Assembly (NCBI GenBank): GCA_964427535.1
Contig: CAYRVF010000111.1
Location: forward strand, 1-17,045
Direction: 5' to 3'
From: CAYRVF01 sp964427535
GTDB taxonomy: Bacteria; Chloroflexota; Ktedonobacteria; Ktedonobacterales; JADMIN01
DNA length: 17,045 bases
Every line of letters begins with the position of its first letter. Within the stretch, counting starts at the first letter, position 1. A program made the translations under genes and the position numbers. The notes under the pieces were generated by a model, which saw only the letters and a list, made by a program, of their open reading frames with translations, did no database searches and was not told where the DNA came from. This document shows positions 1 through 5,782 of this stretch, piece after piece.

Positions 1-130
1 TGACATCCAGCACCAACATCAGTTGGACGGTCAGGATGACCGCGAGCGAGATGGTGGGGTGTGCCTTGCGCTCCTCGACGCGACGCGCCGCCATGGCTGG
101 GCGCTCCGCGAGCAGCTGTGAGCTCGACAT
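1..130 (-). CDS. MFS drug-efflux transporter, DHA2/EmrB-QacA type (5' end only)
   Basis: Only the first 43 codons lie in the window; the gene continues past position 1. The start is the ATG at 130-128, preceded by GGAGG five bases upstream. The peptide begins MSSSQLLAERPAM, has a basic stretch (AARRVEERK), then HPTISLAVILTVQLMLVLDV. This reads as the start of the first transmembrane helix of 14-helix EmrB/QacA proton-driven exporters, whose helix 1 typically has a 'Q-x-M-x-x-L-D' pattern followed by IVNVALP. It is divergent from a TetR-type repressor with operators and a promoter between them, the standard arrangement for a repressor-controlled efflux pump. The substrate cannot be told. The family call rests on a short N-terminus and on context, so it is moderately sure. 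Confidence 0.72.
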   Translation of the reverse strand, partial: MSSSQLLAERPAMAARRVEERKAHPTISLAVILTVQLMLVLDV

Positions 131-150
131 GTCTGCCTCCAAATGCGATA

Positions 151-171
151 ATATGGAGGATGCCTCCATAT
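151..171. promoter_or_regulatory. Operator palindrome 1 of the MFS/tetR intergenic region
   Basis: A perfect inverted repeat: arm ATATGGAGG (151-159), centre ATG, arm CCTCCATAT (163-171). It is the most promoter-distal of three related palindromes (centres near 161, 186 and 216) and lies in the leader of the MFS gene. It is probably a binding site for the TetR-family protein encoded next door; that assignment is inferred from position and symmetry. Confidence 0.75.
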
Positions 172-175
172 ATGT

Positions 176-196
176 AAACGGAGGATTCCTCCGTTT
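176..196. promoter_or_regulatory. Operator palindrome 2 of the MFS/tetR intergenic region
   Basis: A perfect inverted repeat: arm AAACGGAGG (176-184), centre ATT, arm CCTCCGTTT (188-196). It shares the core GGAGGATNCCTCC with palindrome 1 but has different outer bases. It lies just downstream of the MFS -10 box, where bound repressor would block the transcription start. Confidence 0.78.
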
Positions 197-202
197 GATA
201 GC

Positions 203-232
203 ATTATACGGAGGATGTCTCCGTTTATGCAA
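203..232 (-). promoter_or_regulatory. Sigma-70-type promoter of the MFS gene
   Basis: Read on the minus strand, the -35 is TTGCAT (232-227) and the -10 is a perfect TATAAT (208-203), separated by 18 bases. The spacer contains operator 3. Transcription would start near 195, in operator 2. This gives a leader of about 65 bases before the MFS ATG. The opposing promoter for tetR is not clear to me. Confidence 0.7.
206..226. promoter_or_regulatory. Operator palindrome 3, inside the MFS promoter spacer
   Basis: Arms ATACGGAGG (206-214) and TCTCCGTTT (218-226) around centre ATG; two positions break the symmetry. It fills the spacer between the -35 and -10 boxes of the minus-strand MFS promoter and overlaps the -10, so a bound protein would occlude RNA polymerase. 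Confidence 0.72.
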
Positions 233-261
233 CCCCTGGAGATGGTTGGGAGAAAATTCGT

Positions 262-840
262 ATGGATACCCGTGGCGCGCGGACCTCAACGGTGAGGCCG
301 CTCCGCGCTGATGCGCGTCAGAACTATGAGCGGCTGGTCGAGGCGGCGGCGGACTCGATCGGAGAGCTGGGCCCCAACGTGAGCCTCGAAGAGGTGGCGA
401 AGCGCGCGGGCGTGGGCATCGGGACGCTCTACCGGCACTTCCCCAACCGGCAGGCGCTCCTCGAAGCGGTCTATCGTGACCAGGTGACGGCCCAATGCAT
501 GCGGGCACGCGAGCTGTCGGCCACAACGCCGCCCGCCGAGGCGCTTCAACTGTGGCTGCACACGGTGCTCACCTATAACCTGACCATGCGCGGCCTCAAG
601 GAGGCGCTCATGGCAGGCGAGACCTCACCGCAGACCTCAGAGTGCAAGATGCAGATGCACGAGGTGGGTGGTGAGCTGCTGGCGCGCGCACAAGAGGTCG
701 GGGCAGTCCGCCGCGATATCGAGATCACCGACTTGCTCCGCCTGGTGCACAGCATCGCGCTGATGGTTGAGCCCGGTGCCGAGGGCCAAGCGCGAGCCGA
801 GCGCGTCTTCGAGGTGATGGTCGCCGGCCTAAAGGGCTAA
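262..840 (+). CDS. TetR/AcrR-family transcriptional repressor
   Basis: A 192-residue protein of the usual TetR length. The N-terminal DNA-binding domain spans about residues 13-65: PLRADARQNYERLVEAA starts helix 1, VSLEEVAKRAGVGIGTLYRHFPNRQALL is the helix-turn-helix with the canonical 'GTLYRHFPNR' recognition segment. The remaining helical part (about 70-190) is the ligand and dimer domain and looks most like the SbtR-type group. The ATG at 262 is preceded by GGGAG at 248-252, a suitable Shine-Dalgarno site. The gene is divergent from an MFS exporter and shares a 131-base intergenic region holding three palindromes, so it most likely represses the exporter and itself until an inducer binds. 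The inducer is unknown. Confidence 0.93.
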   Translation: MDTRGARTSTVRPLRADARQNYERLVEAAADSIGELGPNVSLEEVAKRAGVGIGTLYRHFPNRQALLEAVYRDQVTAQCMRARELSATTPPAEALQLWLHTVLTYNLTMRGLKEALMAGETSPQTSECKMQMHEVGGELLARAQEVGAVRRDIEITDLLRLVHSIALMVEPGAEGQARAERVFEVMVAGLKG

Positions 841-1146
841 TGCGTGGCAGCTTCGCGCGTTTCATTCACGCTGGCGCGATGATCGCCCAGGGCTTATCCC
901 TGACCTATACCGTATTCGCGCGCTCTAGCTACCATACGGCACAGGTTTTGGTTGATGCAGTACCGGGGCAACTGTCCTTGCCGATTCTTGTCTCAGAGCC
1001 TCTCTTTCACTGCGCCTATTCTTTTCTGCTCTGCTCGCGTAAGTGTGGCATGCGCTCTGACGTCATAGCCCGTAGAGCGAGACAGGCAAATCTCCGCTCT
1101 GGAGCGCGGCACCGACCTGTCGCGTCCTCTCCCACCCAAAGGCTAT
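841..1146. other. Intergenic stretch without a recognisable gene
   Basis: About 300 bases between tetR and the lipoprotein gene, with lower GC than the flanks. An open frame crosses it and runs into the lipoprotein gene in another frame, but its translation (Cys- and Arg-rich, no motif) is unconvincing. I see no clear terminator hairpin. A TGACGTCA palindrome is at 1058-1065. The lipoprotein promoter presumably lies here but I cannot place it. Confidence 0.5.
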
Positions 1147-2658
1147 ATGCCCATGCCGCCGCTCGTCCGTGCTTCCACCAGGCAGCTCCGCATGCAATTG
1201 GTGCTTGTGACTATCGTGATGCTCGGCACGCTGCTGGCTGGATGCGCGCCATCGGGCGGCACACACGCGAGCGGCACGAGCGCGAATCCGCTGGCGGGCG
1301 GCGGGGCATGCCTGCGTGTGACGAAGCCGCCGTATCCAAACGTGCAGGTGACGCACGATACCTACGCCGCGCACAGTGAGCCGGCCATCGCGGAGAATCC
1401 GCGCAATCCGCTGAACCTCGTCGGCGGCTCCAAATACTTCACCGATCCGGCGCATTATGTGTTCAAGATCGGCTATAGCTACTCGTTCGACGGCGGTTGC
1501 ACGTGGACCGACGGCGGCCAACTGCCCGGCTTCGGGCGCGCCGCGCTGACCTCGGACGTCAGCTTCGCCTTCGACACGCATAATGACGTCTACGCCGCCG
1601 TGCTCTTCACCGACGCGTCAGATAAGGGCGGAGGCATCGCCGTCTCGCGCTCAGCCGACGGCGGGCGCACCTTCGGCCAGCCCGTGACGGTCTACGCCGA
1701 CCCGACGGGCGCGGTCTTCAGCGACAAGCCGTGGATCGCGGTCGACACTACGTCGGGGCCGCGTGCTGGCGCCATCTACATCGTCTGGTCGTACGACACG
1801 AACGGCGCGTGTGGCGACGGCAACACCTGCTCGCAGGGGCTGGCCTTCTCGCGCTCGACCGATGGCGGGCGCACGTTCTCGCCGGTCCGGCAGGTGGAGG
1901 GCTCGGCGCCGTTCTGCGACTACCCGGCGATGGGGCGCCCGGCGTCATCCACCCGCTGCGACGGCGCCCTCGGCGCGATTCCCGCCGTCGAGCCGGATGG
2001 CACGCTCGCGGTGGCCAACGACTACATCGACGTGCAGACATCTGGCAAGCCGACGAAGCTGGTCGTGCAAACCTCGCCCGATGGCGGCGACACGTGGTCC
2101 GCGCCAACGCTGGTCACGACGATCGCCGACATCCCGTTCATGTTCCGTCCCGAGCGCTATCGCAACTTCTCGTTGCCCGCCTTCGCCAGTAGTCCGCGCC
2201 CTGGCGAGCTGTATGTCACCTGGGCGGGCGAGCAACACGGCGACGCGGACGTGCTCTTCTCGCGCTCGACGGACAACGGGCGCACATGGTCCGCGCCGGT
2301 GCGCGTCAACGACGACCCGCCCGGCGACGGTGCGAACCAGTTTCAGCCCGCGCTCGCCGTCGCACCGGATGGCGTCATCAGCGTCTCGTTCTTCGATACA
2401 CGCGTCGGTCCCGCGCACCAGCGCATCGACGTGTTCCTGGCGCAATCGCGCAACGGCGGCGTCTCGTTCCTGCCAAACGTGCGCGTGACCACGACGAGCT
2501 TCGATCCCGCCGTAGACGCCCCACTCGACGGCAGCGGCGCCCAATTCATTGGCGACTACCAGGGCCTCGCCGCCGACGACCGCGTCGTGCATCCCCTCTG
2601 GAACGATACCCGCACCGGCAAACAGGAGCTCTTCACTGCGGCAGTGGGGAGAACTTAA
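1147..2658 (+). CDS. Secreted lipoprotein with sialidase-like Asp-box (BNR) beta-propeller
   Basis: The 503-residue product starts with a lipoprotein signal peptide: basic residues, a hydrophobic run (about 17-30) and the lipobox LLAGC with Cys33 as the lipidated residue. It should be anchored on the outer face of the membrane. The rest carries repeated Asp boxes (S-x-D-x-G-x-T-W/F): SYSFDGGCTW (111-120), SRSADGGRTF (167-176), SRSTDGGRTF (235-244), TSPDGGDTW (309-317), SRSTDNGRTW (372-381), with a degenerate one near 434-441. This spacing fits a six-bladed propeller as in sialidases and other BNR-repeat proteins. I cannot see a convincing arginine-triad active site, so enzyme activity is not claimed; a binding role is possible. 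The start at 1147 has only a weak AAAGG upstream; ATG 1192, just before the hydrophobic run, is an alternative. Confidence 0.85.
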   Translation: MPMPPLVRASTRQLRMQLVLVTIVMLGTLLAGCAPSGGTHASGTSANPLAGGGACLRVTKPPYPNVQVTHDTYAAHSEPAIAENPRNPLNLVGGSKYFTDPAHYVFKIGYSYSFDGGCTWTDGGQLPGFGRAALTSDVSFAFDTHNDVYAAVLFTDASDKGGGIAVSRSADGGRTFGQPVTVYADPTGAVFSDKPWIAVDTTSGPRAGAIYIVWSYDTNGACGDGNTCSQGLAFSRSTDGGRTFSPVRQVEGSAPFCDYPAMGRPASSTRCDGALGAIPAVEPDGTLAVANDYIDVQTSGKPTKLVVQTSPDGGDTWSAPTLVTTIADIPFMFRPERYRNFSLPAFASSPRPGELYVTWAGEQHGDADVLFSRSTDNGRTWSAPVRVNDDPPGDGANQFQPALAVAPDGVISVSFFDTRVGPAHQRIDVFLAQSRNGGVSFLPNVRVTTTSFDPAVDAPLDGSGAQFIGDYQGLAADDRVVHPLWNDTRTGKQELFTAAVGRT

Positions 2659-2666
2659 CCCCCTAC

Positions 2667-2688
2667 CCCCTTCCCTTGAGGGAAGGGG
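2667..2688. repeat. GC-rich hairpin downstream of the lipoprotein gene
   Basis: Arms CCCCTTCCC (2667-2675) and GGGAAGGGG (2680-2688) with loop TTGA. It begins nine bases after the lipoprotein stop codon and could end transcription, although no U-tract follows. In sequence style it belongs with the other C/G-rich hairpins at 2830, 2898, 8280, 8347 and 8439. Confidence 0.6.
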
Positions 2689-2755
2689 CCGTGAGGCGGG
2701 CGTGCGTCGCCAACGGCATAGGGTTCGGTGACCGTGCGGGCATGCCGTACGGTAG

Positions 2756-2775
2756 GGGCGAGGTATGCCTCGCCC
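2756..2775. repeat. GGGCGAGG inverted repeat
   Basis: Arms GGGCGAGG (2756-2763) and CCTCGCCC (2768-2775) around TATG, preceded by GTAG. This is a different palindrome type from the CCCCTCTCCC hairpins near it. Similar 'GTAGGGGCGAGG-n-CCTCGCCC' sequences occur as dispersed repeats in some bacteria, from general knowledge. Only one copy is in this window. Confidence 0.5.
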
Positions 2776-2812
2776 GCGCCTTCGGGAGTGCGACGGCCTG
2801 GAGCAAGGATGA

Positions 2813-2853
2813 AGGGGCTTCACCCCCAACCCCTCTCCCCACGGGGAGAGGGG
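2813..2853 (-). repeat. Dispersed REP-like hairpin, copy 1 (inverted relative to 8346-8386)
   Basis: The hairpin has arms CCCCTCTCCCC (2830-2840) and GGGGAGAGGGG (2843-2853). It is preceded by AGGGGCTTCACCCCCAA. The reverse complement of the region at 8346-8386 repeats this unit nearly base for base (AGGGGCCTCACCCCCAA followed by CCCCTCTCCC), so these are two copies of one dispersed element. Both sit in junctions between convergent genes. Confidence 0.75.
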
Positions 2854-2897
2854 AGCATTCTGAGGCGAACACGGTGCCCGAAGGCAACGAATGAGTC

Positions 2898-2927
2898 TCC
2901 CCCTGCCCCTCGCAAGGGGCAGGGGGA
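2898..2927. repeat. 13-bp perfect hairpin at the 3' end of the paa operon
   Basis: Arms TCCCCCTGCCCCT (2898-2910) and AGGGGCAGGGGGA (2915-2927) with loop CGCA. It lies eight bases beyond the stop of the last paa gene and also faces the lipoprotein gene from the other side, so it could act as a bidirectional terminator. There is no T-tract on either side. The CGCA loop is shared with the hairpin at 8347-8370. Confidence 0.65.
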
Positions 2928-2935
2928 TGAGGCCC

Positions 2936-3142
2936 TTACTCCACGTCGATTTTGACGTGCTCGAATGGGGTGTGGCAGGCGGCGCAGTAATACTGGTCGG
3001 TCAGGAGCTGCGAGCCGAAGAGCGCGAAGAGCGCGACGTCTCGCGAGCCGCAGAAGGGGCACGTGACGGCGCCGTTTGCATCCTGGGCAGGAGCGTCGCC
3101 GTCGGGCCGCATCATAGAGGAGCGGGGAGTATCACTCTCCAT
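2936..3142 (-). CDS. Stand-alone zinc-ribbon domain of PaaD
   Basis: A 68-residue protein with a polar N-terminus and a four-cysteine ribbon, CX2C-X21-CX2C (Cys28, Cys31, Cys53, Cys56). The core, CPFCGSRDVALFALFGSQ followed by CAACHTPFEHVK, closely resembles the C-terminal zinc-binding part of PaaD, where 'CPRCGS...V...FGST...RC..C.EPFD.FK' is usual. The gene is last in the paa operon, 15 bases after paaC, with an AGGA upstream of its ATG. The other part of PaaD is encoded separately at 4249-4599. I infer that the two polypeptides together do the job of one PaaD, which is thought to help assemble or mature the epoxidase iron centre. The domain match is read by eye. Confidence 0.82.
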   Translation of the reverse strand: MESDTPRSSMMRPDGDAPAQDANGAVTCPFCGSRDVALFALFGSQLLTDQYYCAACHTPFEHVKIDVE

Positions 3143-3157
3143 CGGGGCCGTCCTGTT

Positions 3158-3931
3158 CTAGCGGGCAGGGGTGCTAGCCGGAGCGGGCGCGAGCCGGTAG
3201 GTGCTGGCGTCCCAGCGGTCCCACGGCAGCGAGCGCGTGAGCTCCCAACCGTTGCCAGCGGCGGTGCGCCGTACGGGGAGGTCGAGTCCGGCGGCCTCGA
3301 TCGTCGGTCCAACTTGCGCGAGGAATCGCGACCGCAATTGGTCGGGTGTCGCGTCCAGCACGCCGTCGCGTGAGAGCACGTCGTCCGCGCCCTCTGGACC
3401 GAACCAGCAGAGCGTCTCATCCCAGGCGCCAGTGAGCGCGTCGAGTAGCGCCTGCCGCACCGCTCCGCCCTCGCGCGCCAGACGCCGCACCCAGCCGGTG
3501 CCGTGGACGCCATGTATGCGCTCCTCTTGCAACACCTTGCGGCTACGCCCGGCCAGCGGCTCGAACGCGGAAGCGACACCCGCTTCGAAGACGGTGGTGA
3601 GGGCCGTGTCGATCAGGAAGTTCGCGGCGACGAAGTCCTGCCATCCGCTGAACTGGCCGTCGAGCGCGTGCAGGTTCTCGAAGGCGGTGCGCGTCTCGGG
3701 CTCGACCTCGCTGCCAGCATCGGGGCGAAGCTGCTTGAGCACCGGATACATCGCGCGGGCATGGCCCAACTCGTCCTGCGCCATAGCCGCCGCCGCCACG
3801 CTGGATTCAAGCGTCGGCGCGCTGCTGCACCACTCGGCGTAGCGCCTGCCAAGCATATATTTGTTGTCCGCGAGACGTGCGATCAGGTTGAAGACCGCGT
3901 CGGGGTCAGGTGTTGCGGGCCGTGTCGCCAT
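3158..3931 (-). CDS. paaC: Phenylacetyl-CoA epoxidase structural subunit PaaC
   Basis: A 257-residue ferritin-like helical protein, close to the usual 250 or so. Features are the conserved AQDELGHA segment (51-58) in helix 2 and VLQEERIHGVHG (133-144) in a later helix. In the epoxidase complex PaaC pairs with catalytic PaaA and holds it together, while its own metal site is degenerate or unused. The complex turns phenylacetyl-CoA into the ring 1,2-epoxide in the aerobic phenylacetate pathway. The ATG at 3931 has GAGGAG upstream. It lies 42 bases after paaB. The C-terminus is extended by an Ala/Pro-rich tail. Family membership is clear from motifs and operon position. Confidence 0.93.
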   Translation of the reverse strand: MATRPATPDPDAVFNLIARLADNKYMLGRRYAEWCSSAPTLESSVAAAAMAQDELGHARAMYPVLKQLRPDAGSEVEPETRTAFENLHALDGQFSGWQDFVAANFLIDTALTTVFEAGVASAFEPLAGRSRKVLQEERIHGVHGTGWVRRLAREGGAVRQALLDALTGAWDETLCWFGPEGADDVLSRDGVLDATPDQLRSRFLAQVGPTIEAAGLDLPVRRTAAGNGWELTRSLPWDRWDASTYRLAPAPASTPAR

Positions 3932-3973
3932 ACTGTCCGCTCTCCTCTGCGAGAACTGATGTGAGCGTGGGCG

Positions 3974-4252
3974 CTAGGACGCGATGACCGTCACCAGCGA
4001 GTCGCGCGGCACGACGGCCATCTCGACCCAGGCGAATTCATCGTAGATGCTGCGCGCGTAGACCGCGGCCAGATCGCCGTCGTCGGACTCGACGGTGCCG
4101 ATCTGGCGCAGTGGCTCGTCGTAGGCGCGGCGTGCCAACACCAACCAGACCCGGTCGGGCATCAGGCGTGCGTGCGTGGGTACAGCGCCCTGCAGCGCCT
4201 CGGGGGTCTTGCCCGGCTCATCCAACGCGTCATATTCGCTGACATAGCTCAT
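3974..4252 (-). CDS. paaB: Phenylacetyl-CoA epoxidase small subunit PaaB
   Basis: A 92-residue protein, the normal PaaB size. The start chosen is the ATG at 4252 (MSYVSEYDALDEPGK), which overlaps the stop of the preceding gene in an ATGA and has AGGAG in front; the same frame stays open upstream but that part is the shadow of the neighbour. The segment WLVLARRAYDEPLRQIGTVE (36-55) and YARSIYDEFAWVEMAVVPR (65-83) match the PaaB pattern of 'R..Y.EPL..IGTV' and 'Y..Y.E..W.EM.VV.R'. PaaB bridges and stabilises PaaA-PaaC complexes. The ATGA overlap suggests translational coupling with paaD. Confidence 0.9.
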   Translation of the reverse strand: MSYVSEYDALDEPGKTPEALQGAVPTHARLMPDRVWLVLARRAYDEPLRQIGTVESDDGDLAAVYARSIYDEFAWVEMAVVPRDSLVTVIAS

Positions 4253-4599
4253 ACCGAGACTCCTGAGAGCAGCAGCGCGTCGCGCCCCTCGGCGGTCAGT
4301 CGCGCCTTCGTCCAGACCGGCTCCCACACCGTCTCGATGGCGACGGCGGAGATGCCTGGCAGCGCGAGCAGGCGGGCGCGGGCATCCTCTTCGATCATGT
4401 CCATCGCCGGGCAGCCCATCGCCGTGTAGGTGAGCGTCAGCCGCGCCGTCTCGCCGGTGCGCTTCACGGCGACGACAAGCCCCATATCGACGATGGAGAT
4501 CTCCAGCTCGGGGTCCAGCACGTCGCGTAGGGCGTCCCACAGCTCGCCATGCGGATAGTCGGCGCACCCGGCGGCTGGCAGATGGGCAGCAACGGCCAT
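4249..4599 (-). CDS. paaD: PaaD N-terminal (MIP18/DUF59) domain protein, lacking the zinc ribbon
   Basis: A 116-residue MIP18/DUF59-fold protein. Key motifs: VLDPELEISIVDMGLV (27-42), with the conserved DPE, and TAMGCPAMDMIEEDAR (59-74), with the GCPA cysteine (Cys63) linked to Fe-S handling in the family. The PaaD-type tail VWEPVWTKARLTAEGRDAL is present, but the protein stops at LLSGVSV. Normal PaaD proteins (about 160-180 residues) continue here into a Cys4 zinc ribbon; that ribbon is a separate gene at 2936-3142. Start ATG 4599 is one base after the paaA stop, with GGAGAGGA upstream. PaaD is needed for an active epoxidase and probably matures its metal centre. Confidence 0.88.
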   Translation of the reverse strand: MAVAAHLPAAGCADYPHGELWDALRDVLDPELEISIVDMGLVVAVKRTGETARLTLTYTAMGCPAMDMIEEDARARLLALPGISAVAIETVWEPVWTKARLTAEGRDALLLSGVSV

Positions 4600-4600
4600 G

Positions 4601-5551
4601 TTAGGCGTCCTCTCCGAGCAGGCGGGCGAGGCCCTTGTTGCCGCGCTGCAGCGTCTCGACGAACTCGGCGTTCTTGGGGCCGCGCTTCTTCCAGCGCTTC
4701 ATCACCTGATCCCAGGTGGTCGCGCCGTCCTCGTGCAGCCAGCGCTTCTCGCGCTCGTCGAACGTCAGCGGGAACTCGCACTCCAACACCCACTTTTGCT
4801 GGGCGTCGTCGTAGTGCGCCGGAACGGTGAAGCCATGCTCCATGCAGAACGGGACGGCGGTGCTGAGCCACTGCTGGCGGAGCTGGTCGTTGCTCTTGCC
4901 CTTGAAGCCGAAGTTGAGCTGCTCGGTGTGCTGTTTGAGGTCGTCGGGCAGGCCGAACCATTCGACGGTCAGCAGGAACATCCAGTTCATCGCCTGCTGC
5001 AGCCGCTCGTGCTCGGCGGGATCAGGCGCGAGCTTGCGAATCCACTGCTCGCCGTGACGCAGGTGGAACGTCTCCTCTTTGTCCACCTTCACCAGCGCGC
5101 GCTTCCAGGGGCCGAACGTCGTGCTGTTGTATACGTCGCTGAGCAGGATGTAGCCGGCACGGTCGTAGAAGGCGTTGGCGACGATCAGCTCATACCAGCT
5201 ATCCAGCGGCACGTCGAAGGCGTAAGGGTATTTCCACTTGACCGGCTCGCGGCGGTAGATCAGCTCCTCGGTATCGACGCCGATGTCGCGCAGCAGGCGG
5301 TAGGCGATGTGCGCGTGACCTAGCTCATCCTGGATGATGGCGATGGCCGAGCCGAAGGTGTTGATGTTCGGCGCCGAGCGCGCGGCATGGAAGTAGGCTG
5401 GCGCGCTCACCAGCTCTGTATCGGCCGAGACGGTCAGAATGCGCTTCATGCCCTCAAGATACGAGGGACTCATGTGCTCGACCGACTCGACGAGCTTGTG
5501 CTCGGCAATTCGTTCGAGGACGGCGCTGTCTGTGAGTGTGGCGGCGGTCAT
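4601..5551 (-). CDS. paaA: Phenylacetyl-CoA epoxidase catalytic subunit PaaA
   Basis: A 316-residue di-iron monooxygenase subunit (typical PaaA is about 310-330). The start chosen is ATG 5551 (MTAATLTDSAVLERIAEHK), with GGAGG ten bases upstream; ATGs at 5575 and 5617 lie upstream but have no good ribosome site, and the 5617 one overlaps the operator. The metal-binding helices show IIQDELGHAH (72-81) and KVDKEETFHLRHGEQW (155-170), supplying Glu and His ligands. PaaA, with PaaC and PaaB, epoxidises phenylacetyl-CoA, taking electrons from a reductase (PaaE). It is the first gene of the operon. The match to PaaA is strong throughout its length. Confidence 0.95.
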   Translation of the reverse strand: MTAATLTDSAVLERIAEHKLVESVEHMSPSYLEGMKRILTVSADTELVSAPAYFHAARSAPNINTFGSAIAIIQDELGHAHIAYRLLRDIGVDTEELIYRREPVKWKYPYAFDVPLDSWYELIVANAFYDRAGYILLSDVYNSTTFGPWKRALVKVDKEETFHLRHGEQWIRKLAPDPAEHERLQQAMNWMFLLTVEWFGLPDDLKQHTEQLNFGFKGKSNDQLRQQWLSTAVPFCMEHGFTVPAHYDDAQQKWVLECEFPLTFDEREKRWLHEDGATTWDQVMKRWKKRGPKNAEFVETLQRGNKGLARLLGEDA

Positions 5552-5615
5552 CGCGCGTCTCCCTCCGGCTCGCATACGTGAGAGCACGCTCCGGCGAGCG
5601 TCGCAGCCGCCGGGC

Positions 5616-5635
5616 ATATCTCCATATGGAGATAT
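5616..5635. promoter_or_regulatory. 20-bp perfect palindrome at the paa transcription start (operator)
   Basis: ATATCTCCATATGGAGATAT is its own reverse complement. It lies immediately downstream of the paa -10 box, covering the expected start site near 5633, so a bound repressor would block initiation. A further half-site-like ATACGGAG (5634-5641) overlaps the -10 itself. The regulator is not identified: no PaaR or PaaX gene is adjacent. Confidence 0.78.
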
Positions 5636-5639
5636 ACGG

Positions 5640-5669
5640 AGTGTAACTGCTGCGGCGCGAGCGTGTCAA
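5640..5669 (-). promoter_or_regulatory. Sigma-70-type promoter of the paa operon
   Basis: On the minus strand the -35 is a consensus TTGACA (5669-5664) and the -10 is TACACT (5645-5640), with an 18-base spacer. It is the best -35 in the window. The leader to the paaA ATG at 5551 would be about 80 bases. Confidence 0.78.
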
Positions 5670-5693
5670 GGAAGCCCGTGACGGCCCGCCGAC

Positions 5694-5702
5694 TGCTACA
5701 CT
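5694..5702 (+). promoter_or_regulatory. Extended -10 promoter of the MDR oxidoreductase gene
   Basis: TGC-TACACT, an extended -10 (TGN then hexamer at 5697-5702), about 80 bases before the start codon. No good -35 precedes it. A GCGCGGAG/CTCCGCGC hairpin (arms 5715-5722 and 5729-5736) follows in the leader. Confidence 0.55.
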
Positions 5703-5782
5703 CATGCTAGTGAAGCGCGGAGAGGGACCTCCGCGCCGTGATGAGAGACGCGGACTAGGTCTGGAACCAGGAAGGTGATGAG

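Noticed and set aside
840..1379. A 179-codon open frame following tetR with overlapping stop/start
   Set aside because: Its second part overlaps the well-supported lipoprotein gene in another frame, the translation has no motif or regular composition, and there is no ribosome site of its own.
4598..5323. A 241-codon plus-strand open frame opposite paaA
   Set aside because: It is a shadow of paaA; the Leu/Val/Ala-rich translation follows from reverse-complemented codons.
5552..5617. The longer PaaA start at 5617 adding 22 residues
   Set aside because: It would put the start codon inside the operator and near the transcription start, and it has no Shine-Dalgarno site; ATG 5551 has GGAGG and fits the family.
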